Below are positions 35,817 to 44,900 of a stretch of 64,000 nt of DNA, piece by piece; the first letter of the stretch is position 1; each line of letters starts with the position of its first letter. The stretch spans positions 4,468,501 to 4,532,500 of the forward strand of contig NZ_CP095049.1 of the NCBI RefSeq assembly GCF_022919135.1, read 5' to 3'. The notes below the pieces were generated by a model. The model ran no database searches and was not told where the DNA came from. It saw only the letters and a program-made list of their open reading frames with translations. Position numbers and translations under genes: made by a program. The stretch comes from Hymenobacter cellulosivorans (GTDB lineage: Bacteria > Bacteroidota > Bacteroidia > Cytophagales > Hymenobacteraceae).

Positions 35817-36479
35817 CTATTTCTTCGCCAGGGCTACAATGTCGGGTACTTCCAGCACGGGCTTCGGGTAGCCCAAGCGCACCACGTTGAGCATGGCCTG
35901 GCCTAGCTCGGCCAGCGTGGAAACGTAGCGGGGCGTGAGAGTCCGCAGCACTGGATAGAGCCAGCCAAAGTATTTGTAGTAGGACAATACGTGCTGCTGC
36001 CCCGGCGTGGCCTTCAGAAAGCCCGGCCGGAACATGTAGGCGCTTTTAAAGCCCAGCGCCAGCAGGTCGTTTTCGGTACGCCCTTTTACCCGGGCCCACA
36101 TGCTGCGGCCGTGGGCGGTGCTGTCGGTGCCCGCGCCCGAGACGTAACAGAACGTCAGCTCGGGGTTGTGGGGCAGCAGGGTTTGGGCGAAGTGCAGGGT
36201 CAAATCGTAGGTCAGGCGCTGGTACTCGGGCTGCTTCATGCCCACCGACGACACGCCCAGGCAGAAAAAGCAGGCGTTGTAGCCCGTGAGCTGGTCCTGA
36301 ATCGGGGTCAGGTCGTGGAAGTCGGCTTGGATGATTTCGCGCAGCTTAGGGTGAGTCACGCCCGAGGGCCGGCGGCTGATGCTGAGCACTTGCTCCACGT
36401 CGGGATGGTTCAGGGCTTCGTGTAGCACGCCCTCGCCCACCATGCCGGTGGCCCCGGTCAGAATTGCTTTGATCTTCAT
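35817..36479 (-). CDS. NAD(P)-binding Rossmann (HTATIP2-like) epimerase/oxidoreductase
   Basis: A 220-residue protein from the ATG at 36479. The N-terminal GATGMVGEGVLHEAL is the dinucleotide-binding loop, and CFFCLGVSS, YVSGAGTDST and RPGFLKAT follow the pattern of atypical short-chain dehydrogenases like HTATIP2. The classical YxxxK is not obvious, so catalytic activity is uncertain. Cytoplasmic. Confidence 0.82.
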   Translation of the reverse strand: MKIKAILTGATGMVGEGVLHEALNHPDVEQVLSISRRPSGVTHPKLREIIQADFHDLTPIQDQLTGYNACFFCLGVSSVGMKQPEYQRLTYDLTLHFAQTLLPHNPELTFCYVSGAGTDSTAHGRSMWARVKGRTENDLLALGFKSAYMFRPGFLKATPGQQHVLSYYKYFGWLYPVLRTLTPRYVSTLAELGQAMLNVVRLGYPKPVLEVPDIVALAKK

Positions 36480-36512
36480 ACGCAAGGTAGACGGGTAAGC
36501 GGCGCGGATGTT

Positions 36513-36872
36513 TTAGGCAGGCTTCTCAGGAAGGCTTTGCAGCGTGAACTTAGCACAAGTTAACCGCAGGGGCGGCAGATGATCTATATCCAGCGCGACC
36601 TGCACGTCTGCGGCCTTGGATAACGTGAGCTCGTCTATCCGATAACCCAGCCCCACCCGCTTTTCACGTGTCACGATAGTATCTATGCAGGCTTGCACTT
36701 GCTGCGCTTCCCCGACATTTTTGATACCCGAAATAACAAGCTGTGACCAGAAACTAGCGCCCCCGTCTTTTTTCTCCCAAACAACTACCACCAAACGTCG
36801 GCGTGGCAAGTCAAGCGTAAATGTTTCGACAACTGCGTCGTGTAGGATATTAGTCCCAGTTGATAGATCCAT
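36513..36872 (-). CDS. Protein of unknown function
   Basis: A 119-residue protein starting MDLSTGTNILHDAVVETF. A beta-rich pattern (RRRLVVVVWEKKDG, FWSQLVISGIKNV) is visible, with no known motif and no signal peptide. It lies 77 bp downstream of another unknown on the same strand. Both are less GC-rich than the surrounding genes, which suggests that they travel together or were acquired. Confidence 0.6.
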   Translation of the reverse strand: MDLSTGTNILHDAVVETFTLDLPRRRLVVVVWEKKDGGASFWSQLVISGIKNVGEAQQVQACIDTIVTREKRVGLGYRIDELTLSKAADVQVALDIDHLPPLRLTCAKFTLQSLPEKPA

Positions 36873-36949
36873 AGGAAAGAACTTGAAATCGGGGCCCTCA
36901 GCGGGCAGCCAGGTTTGTTTTGGCGGCAGTATACTGCTGATCTAGATGC

Positions 36950-37246
36950 TTAATCTGCATAGGCCATGAGCCCACTTTTTGCAGCAACTGCCTTTTGCAA
37001 AATGGCTATAAAGTTGGTTTGCTTTGGACTCTGCAACGCCGCAGATTTTTGCGGAAGCTTTAGCAACATTCTATTTACAATTTCACTGCCCCAACGAAAA
37101 TCACGGTAGTAATCAAACCAAGGCTCTATTATGCCTTCTGCTTGTAATTGCAGAAACAACTTCTCTTCTATACCACCTATATGGTTTAATTCTATAGGCC
37201 GGTTTGGTTTCGGCAGGGAGTCGTCGAGCAAATAAAGATCAAGCAT
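36950..37246 (-). CDS. Protein of unknown function
   Basis: A 98-residue protein beginning MLDLYLLDDSLPKPNRP, with WFDYYRDFRWGSEIVNRML in the middle. No signal peptide or membrane segment is seen. Its base composition is lower in GC than neighbouring ispG. The pairing with the next unknown gene suggests a two-gene unit, such as an immunity-type pair, but no motif supports that. Confidence 0.55.
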   Translation of the reverse strand: MLDLYLLDDSLPKPNRPIELNHIGGIEEKLFLQLQAEGIIEPWFDYYRDFRWGSEIVNRMLLKLPQKSAALQSPKQTNFIAILQKAVAAKSGLMAYAD

Positions 37247-37322
37247 CCGTTGAGTTAATAGCTAAGCAAAACGGGATTGAACTCTATAGCTCAATCCCGT
37301 TCACGTTCCTTTACAGACTCAT

Positions 37323-39404
37323 CTACACCCCCACCGGCTCTTCTAGCGTCACGGGCTCTATCCACTTGCCGTCCTCGCGCATGAGCTCAATGAGCTGGTC
37401 TACGGCCTGCTCCTCGGGCACGGCTTTCTTGATGACTTCCTGGCCGCGGTAGAGGGCAATTTTGCCTTTGCCCACGCCCACGTAGCCGTAGTCGGCGTCG
37501 GCCATTTCGCCGGGGCCATTTACGATGCAGCCCATGATGCCGATTTTGACGCCCTTCAGGTGGTCGGTGCGCTTGCGGATCATGGCCGTGGTTTCCTGCA
37601 GGTCGAACAGGGTGCGGCCGCAGCTGGGGCAGCTGATGTACTCGGTCTTGGACATGCGGGTGCGGGCCGCCTGCAGGATGCCGAAGCTGAGCTGGTTGAG
37701 CTGGTCCAGGGTCTGAAGCCACTCTTCTTTGGGGCGCTCGGGCAGCAGCTCGGTGCTCAGAATCACCCCGTCGCCGAGGCCGTCGAGCAGCAGGCCGCCC
37801 ACGTCGGTAGCGGCGTAGAGCTGAGTTTGCTCTGGCGTCAGCTCGGGATACTGGCGCTGGATGATGACGGGGTTGGTAATGCCTTCATTCAGCAGCTCAA
37901 AAAACGCGCGGCGAATTTCGGGCATGGCGTGGGCGTTGTCGGTGCGCAGGATAAGGACAGCCGTGGTATCCTGGCGGAGCTGGTCGAGGGCGGCGGGCGT
38001 GAGCGAGTCCAGGGTCTGGAACACAAAGTTCAGCTCGGCGTGCTTGGCGCCGCTCCCGGCGTATTCAGCCGCGGTGAGCACCGGGTAATGGTCGGCGCGG
38101 GCCCCGCCGTCGACCCAGGCACTGTAGTCTACCACTTCCTTTAGGCCGTTGGGCAGCATAAACGGCACCGGGCGCTGGCCGCTATAGACGTAGTCGGCAC
38201 CCAGGTCATTCATCTGGAACTTGTCGAGAAAGGCTGAGTACAAGTGGCCCACGGCCCGCAGATCGGCATACTCTACTGCCGACAGCCGGGAAATATCCAC
38301 CATCACCCGGGGCACGTTCTGCCCGCCCAGGTTCTGCACTTCGCGCGTGTAGCGGCGGAAGTACTGGAAAGGGTCGATGGGAATTTGTTTAGTTGTTAGT
38401 TGCTCGTTGTTAGTTGCTAGGTTGTTCTGAGCAGCTTTTTCACTACCAACTGACAACTGAGAACTAACGACTAATGGCTTAATAGGCCGGGCTTCGGCGG
38501 CGCGGGTGGTGTAGCGGTCAATCAGGGCCTTGGCCACGGGGGCTTCGGCTTCGGGAGCTTCGGTGAGTGAAACGCGCACGGTGTCGCCCAGGCCGTCCTC
38601 GAGCAGGGTCCCGATGCCCACAGCCGACTTGATACGGCCGTCTTCGGCCTCACCGGCTTCGGTGACGCCCAGGTGCAGCGGGTAGGGCTGCAGGCCTTCC
38701 TCATCGAGCTTCTGCACCAGCAAACGGTAGGCCTGCACCATTACCTGGGTGTTAGAGGCCTTCATACTGAGCACTACGTCGTAGTAGTTTTCTTCCTCGC
38801 ACAGGCGCAAAAACTCCAGGGCCGACTCCACCATGCCCAGTGGGGTATCACCGTAACGGCTCAGAATCCGGTCGGACAGGGAGCCGTGGTTGGTGCCAAT
38901 GCGCATGGCCGTACCGTACTGCTTGCAGATCTGGACCAGAGGCCGGAACCGCTCCCGGATACGCTCCACCTCGGCCGCGTAGCTGCTGTCGGTGTAGTCG
39001 ATGACGTCGAATTTCTTCTTGTCGGCGTAGTTACCGGGGTTGACGCGCACTTTCTCCACGATGCGGGCGGCCAGCTCGGCGGCGTTGGGCGTGAAGTGAA
39101 TGTCGGCAATAAGGGGCACCGAGCAGCCGCGCTTGCGCAGCTCCTTCTTGATTTCGAGCAGGTTCTGGGCCTCCTTCACGCTGGGGGCCGTGATGCGCAC
39201 ATACTCGCAGCCGGCCTCTACCATGCGCAGGGTCTGCTCCACCGAGCCCAGGGTATCCATCGTGTCCACGGTGGTCATGCTCTGCACCCGTATCGGGTTG
39301 AGGCCGCCCATGGGCAGGTCCCCGATTTTGACTTCGCGCGAAAGGCGACGCTGGTACTGGGTCAGGCTGGGGCAATAAATTTTGGAAGCGGAGGCAGTGG
39401 TCAT
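37323..39404 (-). CDS. ispG: (E)-4-hydroxy-3-methylbut-2-enyl-diphosphate synthase (GcpE), long form
   Basis: A 693-residue enzyme of the MEP isoprenoid pathway that reduces MEcPP to HMBPP with a [4Fe-4S] cluster. The N-terminal TIM barrel starts REVKIGDLPMGGLNPIRVQS. The extra middle domain typical of Bacteroidota IspG follows. The C-terminal Fe-S domain has ISCPSCGRTLFDLQ and the GCIVNGPGE loop. The ATG at 39404 (MTTASASKI) is preferred to one 72 bp upstream. A palindromic short-repeat insertion at 38389-38474 stays in frame and adds an Asn/Gln/Thr-rich stretch at the barrel/middle-domain junction. Confidence 0.95.
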   Translation of the reverse strand: MTTASASKIYCPSLTQYQRRLSREVKIGDLPMGGLNPIRVQSMTTVDTMDTLGSVEQTLRMVEAGCEYVRITAPSVKEAQNLLEIKKELRKRGCSVPLIADIHFTPNAAELAARIVEKVRVNPGNYADKKKFDVIDYTDSSYAAEVERIRERFRPLVQICKQYGTAMRIGTNHGSLSDRILSRYGDTPLGMVESALEFLRLCEEENYYDVVLSMKASNTQVMVQAYRLLVQKLDEEGLQPYPLHLGVTEAGEAEDGRIKSAVGIGTLLEDGLGDTVRVSLTEAPEAEAPVAKALIDRYTTRAAEARPIKPLVVSSQLSVGSEKAAQNNLATNNEQLTTKQIPIDPFQYFRRYTREVQNLGGQNVPRVMVDISRLSAVEYADLRAVGHLYSAFLDKFQMNDLGADYVYSGQRPVPFMLPNGLKEVVDYSAWVDGGARADHYPVLTAAEYAGSGAKHAELNFVFQTLDSLTPAALDQLRQDTTAVLILRTDNAHAMPEIRRAFFELLNEGITNPVIIQRQYPELTPEQTQLYAATDVGGLLLDGLGDGVILSTELLPERPKEEWLQTLDQLNQLSFGILQAARTRMSKTEYISCPSCGRTLFDLQETTAMIRKRTDHLKGVKIGIMGCIVNGPGEMADADYGYVGVGKGKIALYRGQEVIKKAVPEEQAVDQLIELMREDGKWIEPVTLEEPVGV
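38389..38474. repeat. In-frame palindromic insertion inside ispG
   Basis: Two 28-bp arms (38389-38416 and 38447-38474) match as an inverted repeat at 22 of 28 positions and are built of GTTAGTT-like heptamers. The 30-bp centre separates them. In ispG they encode about 29 residues (SQLSVGSEK... NNEQLTTK) not expected in the family. The base pattern resembles short palindromic repeats found between genes. Confidence 0.75.
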
Positions 39405-39645
39405 GCTCAGAAGCTGGATAGGCGTAGCCAAAACTACGGATAGTCGCGTAAAGTTGCGGACGGCAAAGGTACGCAAGGTTTAGGCGCGGGACACGTCGGC
39501 GCTTGGCCGGTATAAAGCTGCCGTTGGCCGGTACCAGCCCGGCCGGGGCGGCGGGCCGAAGCCGGTGCGAAAGGCGGCCGATTGCCACCCTGTAGCAACT
39601 TTTAGCTTCGCCACCTGTCTATGGTTTTATACCAACCACGCTTCC

Positions 39646-40131
39646 ATGAAGTCCTTTACATTGTTGCTGCTGGCTGCCGCCCTGCTGTGGGCGGCCCCGG
39701 GCCGGGCCCAACAGGTTTCGGTTATCAAATTCGCGGACCTGCAGCAGCGCCTGAGCCGGCAAAACGACACGACCTACGTGGTCAACTTCTGGGCTACCTG
39801 GTGCGCGCCCTGCGTGAAGGAGCTGCCCTTGTTTGAGCAACTGGGAACATCGCAGGCGGGCAAAAAGGTGAAAGTGCTGCTCGTCAGCCTCGACTACGCC
39901 TCCCAGCTCGATAAGAAGGTCAAGCCCTTCGTGCAAAAGCGCGGGCTCAAATCAGAAGTGGTGCTGCTCAACGAGTCGGACCCCAACTCCTATATGGATA
40001 AGGTAGACCCCAAATGGTCGGGGGCCATTCCGTTTACGCTGATCTGGAACGGCAAAAAGAACAGACGCGCCACCTTCGAGCGGAAATTCACCCAAGCGGA
40101 GTTAACGGCTGAAATCAATAAGTTTTTGTAG
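39646..40131 (+). CDS. Secreted TlpA-like thioredoxin-fold protein
   Basis: A 161-residue protein from the ATG at 39646, with a signal peptide (MKSFTLLLLAAALLWAAPG, cleavage near RAQQ). The thioredoxin active site is WATWCAPC, followed by a TlpA-like helix KELPLFEQL. It ends in a KFTQAELTAEINKFL helix. It should act as a periplasmic thiol-disulfide reductase. The stop is 29 bp before the next thioredoxin-like gene, so the two form an operon. Confidence 0.9.
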   Translation: MKSFTLLLLAAALLWAAPGRAQQVSVIKFADLQQRLSRQNDTTYVVNFWATWCAPCVKELPLFEQLGTSQAGKKVKVLLVSLDYASQLDKKVKPFVQKRGLKSEVVLLNESDPNSYMDKVDPKWSGAIPFTLIWNGKKNRRATFERKFTQAELTAEINKFL

Positions 40132-40160
40132 TCAAACCTTTCACCACCATTCTGTTTGTC

Positions 40161-40778
40161 ATGAAAAAGCTCCTCTCCTTCTTCCCTGCCCTGCTGGCGC
40201 TGGCACTGCTCACGGGCTTCGTAGCCGATCCGACCGGCTACCAGGTTGGCGACAAAGTCGCGGATTTCAAGCTCAAGAATGTGGACGGCAAAATGGTGTC
40301 GTTGGCCGACGATAAGGCCGTGAAGGGCTACATCGTGGTTTTTACCTGCAACACCTGCCCCTACGCCAAAGCCTACGAAAGTCGCATCATCGAGCTGCAC
40401 CAGAAGTACGCGCCTAAGGGCTATCCGGTGGTAGCCATCAACCCCAACGACGCGGCCACCGTGCCCGGCGACTCCTTTGCCGAAATGAAGGCCCGGGCCA
40501 GCAGCAAAAAGTACCCCTTTCCCTATCTGCAGGATGAAACCCAGCAAGTAGCCCGCACCTACGGCGCTACCCGCACGCCCCACCTCTACGTCGTCACCCG
40601 CCAGGGCTCGGACTTCGTGGTGAGCTACATTGGCGCCATCGACGACAATTCGGAAGACGCCAAGCTGGTCAAAACCAAGTACGTGGAGCAAGCCATGACC
40701 GACCTGCTGGCCGGCAAGCCCGCCGCCACCAACTCTACCAAAGCCATCGGCTGCACGATTAAGTGGAAGAAAAGCTGA
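40161..40778 (+). CDS. Secreted AhpC/TSA-type thioredoxin-like protein
   Basis: A 205-residue protein with a signal peptide (MKKLLSFFPALLALALLTG). The peroxiredoxin-like domain begins YQVGDKVADFKLKNVDGK and contains VVFTCNTCPYAKAYESRI, a CxxC site of the PRX_like group. TPHLYVV is the cis-Pro loop, and a further Cys lies near the end. Second gene of the thioredoxin operon, likely for periplasmic redox defence or cytochrome maturation; the exact role is not shown. Confidence 0.88.
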   Translation: MKKLLSFFPALLALALLTGFVADPTGYQVGDKVADFKLKNVDGKMVSLADDKAVKGYIVVFTCNTCPYAKAYESRIIELHQKYAPKGYPVVAINPNDAATVPGDSFAEMKARASSKKYPFPYLQDETQQVARTYGATRTPHLYVVTRQGSDFVVSYIGAIDDNSEDAKLVKTKYVEQAMTDLLAGKPAATNSTKAIGCTIKWKKS

Positions 40779-40817
40779 TTTCTAATGTGCGAATGTGGGG
40801 TTGATGTGTTGATTATT

Positions 40818-40981
40818 TGTCCTTGCGGGGAGGCCCGACGAAGCCATCTGTCCTCTGAAATATAGAAAGCCTTCTACAGTGAAAAGCCCTTTACTCCAGC
40901 TGGAGTAAAGGGCTTTTTAGTTAAAGGATGTTTGTCACAAGCAGAGAACGGATGGCTTCGGCCTTCAGTCTCGCAAGGACA
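40818..40981. repeat. Palindromic repeat element enclosing a terminator
   Basis: The arm at 40818-40857 (TGTCCTTGCGGGGAGGCC... GAAGCCATC) recurs in inverted orientation at 40942-40981 (TGTCCTTGCGAGACTG... GAAGCCATC on the other strand). Between the arms sits the strong terminator at 40882-40917. The arms belong to the dispersed TTGCGAG-GAAGCCATC type of intergenic repeat. Confidence 0.65.
40882..40917. terminator. Bidirectional intrinsic terminator
   Basis: A perfect 17-bp stem (AAAAGCCCTTTACTCCA and its complement) with a 2-nt loop separates the thioredoxin operon from the convergent oxidoreductase gene. Confidence 0.92.
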
Positions 40982-40996
40982 CATTCTTCATATTTC

Positions 40997-41965
40997 TCAC
41001 CTTAATAACATGATTTTGCCAATCTGTTCGCTGCTTTCCATGAGCTCGTGGGCGGCGGCGGCTTCGGCCAGCGGAAACGTGCGGTAGATGACGGGCTTAA
41101 ACTTGCCAGCGGCCAGCAGCGGCCAGACGTGCCGTTCGACCTCGGCGGCCAGGGCAGCTTTGAAATCGGCGGAGCGGGGACGCAGGGTGCTGCCGGTGAT
41201 AGTGAGGCGGCGGCGCATGACGTCCAGGGCGTTGAACTCGGCCCGGGGTCCGCGCATGGCGTTGATGAACACCAGGCGGCCGTCGTCCTGGAGCAGGCTC
41301 ATGTTTTTGGCCGTATAGTCGCCGCCTATCATGTCCAGAATTACGTCGACGCCGGTTTCGCGCAGGGCGTCTTCGAAGTCTTCTTCCTTATAGTTGATAC
41401 AGCGCTGGGCGCCGAGCTGCTCGCAGGCCCGGCACTTGTCGGCGCTGCCGGCGGTGGCAAAAACCGGGGAATCCAAGGCAGCGGCCAGTTGAATGGCGGT
41501 AATCCCAATGCCACTGCTGCCGCCGTGGACCAGCAGGGTTTCGCCGGGCTGCAGGCCCCCGCGCTGAAACACGTTGTGCCAGACCGTAAACACGGTTTCG
41601 GGCAGGGAGGCAGCTTGCGGGAGTGTCCAGCCGGTGGGCACGGGTAAGCAGTGGCGGGCATCTACTACGGCGTACTCAGCGTAGGCCCCAGCCGTAAGCA
41701 GGGCGCAGACCTCGTCGCCGGGCTGCCAGCGCGTGACGGCGGAGCCGCAGACTTCCACGGTGCCGGCCAGCTCCAGACCGGGCACGGTACCCGTCACGTC
41801 ATCGGCACCGCCGTACTTGCCCTGGCGCAGCAGCACATCGGGCCGGTTGATGCCGGCGGCAGCCACCCGAATCAGCACTTCGTGGGGCGCGGGCGCCGGC
41901 TTTTGCTGGCTCTGGAGCTGCAATACCGCGGGGCCGCCGGGCTCGGTGATGACAATGGCGTTCAT
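40997..41965 (-). CDS. Zinc-type NAD(P)H quinone oxidoreductase (PIG3-like)
   Basis: A 322-residue MDR-family enzyme. The N-terminal GroES-like domain starts MNAIVITEPGGPAVLQL and contains GINRPDVLLRQGKY and PGLELAGTVEV. The Rossmann part has LLVHGGSSGIGITAIQLA, with the NADPH-binding Gly motif. It likely reduces quinones with NADPH, as TP53I3/PIG3 does. Its start lies 8 bp after the stop of the giant kinase, so it is the second gene of that transcript. Confidence 0.92.
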   Translation of the reverse strand: MNAIVITEPGGPAVLQLQSQQKPAPAPHEVLIRVAAAGINRPDVLLRQGKYGGADDVTGTVPGLELAGTVEVCGSAVTRWQPGDEVCALLTAGAYAEYAVVDARHCLPVPTGWTLPQAASLPETVFTVWHNVFQRGGLQPGETLLVHGGSSGIGITAIQLAAALDSPVFATAGSADKCRACEQLGAQRCINYKEEDFEDALRETGVDVILDMIGGDYTAKNMSLLQDDGRLVFINAMRGPRAEFNALDVMRRRLTITGSTLRPRSADFKAALAAEVERHVWPLLAAGKFKPVIYRTFPLAEAAAAHELMESSEQIGKIMLLR

Positions 41966-41973
41966 AAACAGAA

Positions 41974-44900
41974 TCAGGATTCCTGAGCTTTGAAATAAAT
42001 ACGGAACGTGGAGCCCACGCCTACCTGGCTGTCGACTTCGAGCCAGGCACCGTTGAGCTGCACCATGCGGTTAACCAGGTAGAGGCCCATTCCCGAGCCT
42101 TCGATGTGCTCGTGAAAGCGCCGGAAAAGCTGAAACAGCTGGCTGCCGTGCCGCTCCAGGTCAATGCCCTGCCCATTGTCGCGCACGGTCAGCACGGGCA
42201 CTCCATCCTGAATGCCGCTCGACACCTGTACCCGGGGCGGCCGGCCGGGCTCCGAGTACTTCAGGGCGTTGCTCAGCAGGTTGTAGAGAATACTCTGCAG
42301 GTTGGGTCGCACGAAGCGCACGGTAGGTACGGCCGTAAAATCGAGGCGAAACTCGGCCCCTAGTGCGGCGCTCTGCTCCTGCATACTACCCAGTACTTCC
42401 TGGGTCAAGGCAGCCAAGTCCACGTTTTCGGCCGGCACCAAGGCGTGGCGGCGCTGCAGCTGCACCACGTCGGAGAGGTCGTGAATGGTCTGGTGAATCT
42501 GCTGCAGGGCCCGCTCAAACATGACGATGAGCTTCATGGCATCCGGGTCGCGGAAGTAGGCCGTGCGGGTCAGCTCCTCGAAGATACCGGCCATATTGTT
42601 GATGGGCTGGGTCAAATCGTGGGAGGCGGTATAAACGAAGCTATCCAGGTCGGCATTGGTGCGGGCCAGCTGCTGGTTGCGGGCTTCGAGCTGCTGACTA
42701 GCCTGCTTAAAGTCGTCGATATCGGTGCTGGTCCCAAACCACTTGATGACGTTGCCGGCCGCGTCGCGCATGGGCGTGCCCCGGTGCAAAAACCAGCGGT
42801 AGCGCCCATCCTGGGCCGAAAGCAGCTGACTTTCCTGCTCGTAATCTGCCCCGCCACGCATGCCGGCCATGAAGTTGGCTGTAATTCGCTCCCGCTCCTG
42901 AGGCGGCAGCAGCTCAGTCCAGCCAAACTCCAGCCCATAGGCTACCGAGCGGCCCGTCAGCTCGGTCCAGCGCCGGTTGATGTAGTCCAGCTTACCATCC
43001 GGGCCGGCTGTCCACACAATTTGCGGGATGCTTTCGGCCATGAAGCGAAACTGCTCCTCGCTGCGCTGCAACTGGTTTTGCAGCTCTTTCTGCTCGTGGT
43101 TGTCGACCAATGTGCCGTACCAGCGCAGGGCCTGGCCCTGGGCGTCGTATTCGGGCACGCCCCGACTGATTTGCCAGCGGTACTGCCCGTCGTGGTGACG
43201 CAGGCGGTACTGTAGTTCCCAGGGCTGGCCCCGCATCAGGGCCCGGCGCAGGCTCCGGCGCACCTCGGCTTGGTCATCGGGGTGCACCAGGGCCGTGAAG
43301 ATGTCGCCGGTTTGCAGCTCCGTGGTCTGGCCCGTGTAGTGGTACCACTGCGGGCTGAGGTATTCCATCTGGCCATCCGGGGCGCAGATAAACGACACGG
43401 CGGGCAAGGCTTCGGTCATGCGGCGCAGGCGCACGTCGCGGCGGCCGACTTCGGCGGCCAGGGCCCCGGCGCTCTGCCGGGCCCGCACCCGCTCGGTGGC
43501 TTCCACGGCAAAGGCCAGCACCCCGAAAATCTGCCCCTGTTCGTCGCGCAGGGCCTGAAACGTGAGGTCCAGGTAGAGGCTGGGCGTCCCGGTCCGGTTA
43601 CCTATCGGCTGCATTGGCATTTCGTGGCCGACGAAGGTTTCCCCGGTTTGGTACACCTGGTCGAGCCGCGTTACAAAGCCCTGCTCGACCAGCTCGGGCA
43701 GTACCTCGGCCAGGGGCTTGCCTAGTCCAGCGCGGTTGCCCATCAGGATATTATGCGCCTCGTTGAAGAAGGCGTAGCGGTGCTCAGGCCCTTCCAGCGT
43801 GGCAATAATAGCCGGGGCCTGGCCTAGAATCTGGCTTAGGCGCTGATCCTGACGGCGCAGCTGTTCCTGCACCCCCTTCTGGTCGTCGATGTCCGTATTA
43901 GTGCCCAGCCACTGGGTGATTTCGCCGGCCGAGTTGCGCAGCGGCAGCAGGTTGCCCAAAAACCACCGGTAGCGCCCGTCGGCCCCGCGCAGGCGGTGCT
44001 CGGTCTGGGCCCCAACTCCGGTGCGAATTACGGCCGGCAGGCCCTGAAACGTCGTGGTCTGGTCGGCGGGGTGCACGTAGCGGGACCAGCCCGTGCCGAG
44101 CAGCTCCGGAGCGGCAGCCCCGGTGTAGGCCTGAAAGCTCCGGTTGGTATACGTCACCTGCCCGTCGACGGGGCTAGCCGTCCAGGTGAGCTGGGGCAGG
44201 GCTTCGAGCAGCTGGCTGAAGTGGGCCGTGCTGGCAGCCAGCTCCTGGCTCAGGCGTTTCTGCTCGTGAATGTCGACTGTCGAGCCGTACCACTTCAGGC
44301 CTTCATCGGTATCGGCGGGCACGGTGTGGCTCAGGTGCCAGCGGTACTCCCCGTCGTAGCGGCGCAGACGCACTTCCAGGTTCCAGCCCCGCTTTTCGGC
44401 CAGCGCCGCGGCATACTCAGCCCGGGCCCGGGCCCGGTCGTCGGGATGCAGCAGCGCGTCCCAGACCTCGTTCACGTCGGTACCGGGAGGGTAGCCCGCG
44501 TACTGGTGCCACTGCGGACTGGTATACTCGGTGTGGCCCGTGGCGTCGTTGATGAACGTCATAACGGGCAGAGCCTCCGTCATACGCCGCAGCCGCTCGT
44601 CGCTGCGCTGCAGCTGGGTGACCAGGCCATCGGCCCGCTGCCGGGCCAGTACCTGCTCGGTTACTTCTACCAAAAAGACCAGGATGCCCCGGGGCTGGCC
44701 CTGACTGTCGCGTAGGGCTTGGTACGAGAAATTGAGGTAGTGCTGCCGTCGCTGCCCGGTAGCGGGGTCAGTTAGCCAGATGGGCATTTCCTGGCCCACA
44801 AGGGGCTTCTGGCTGCGGTACACCTGGTCGAGAAGCGGAATAAAATCCTGTTCTACCAGCTCGGGCAGCACGTCGGCCACGCACTGGCCCAGCACGGCCC

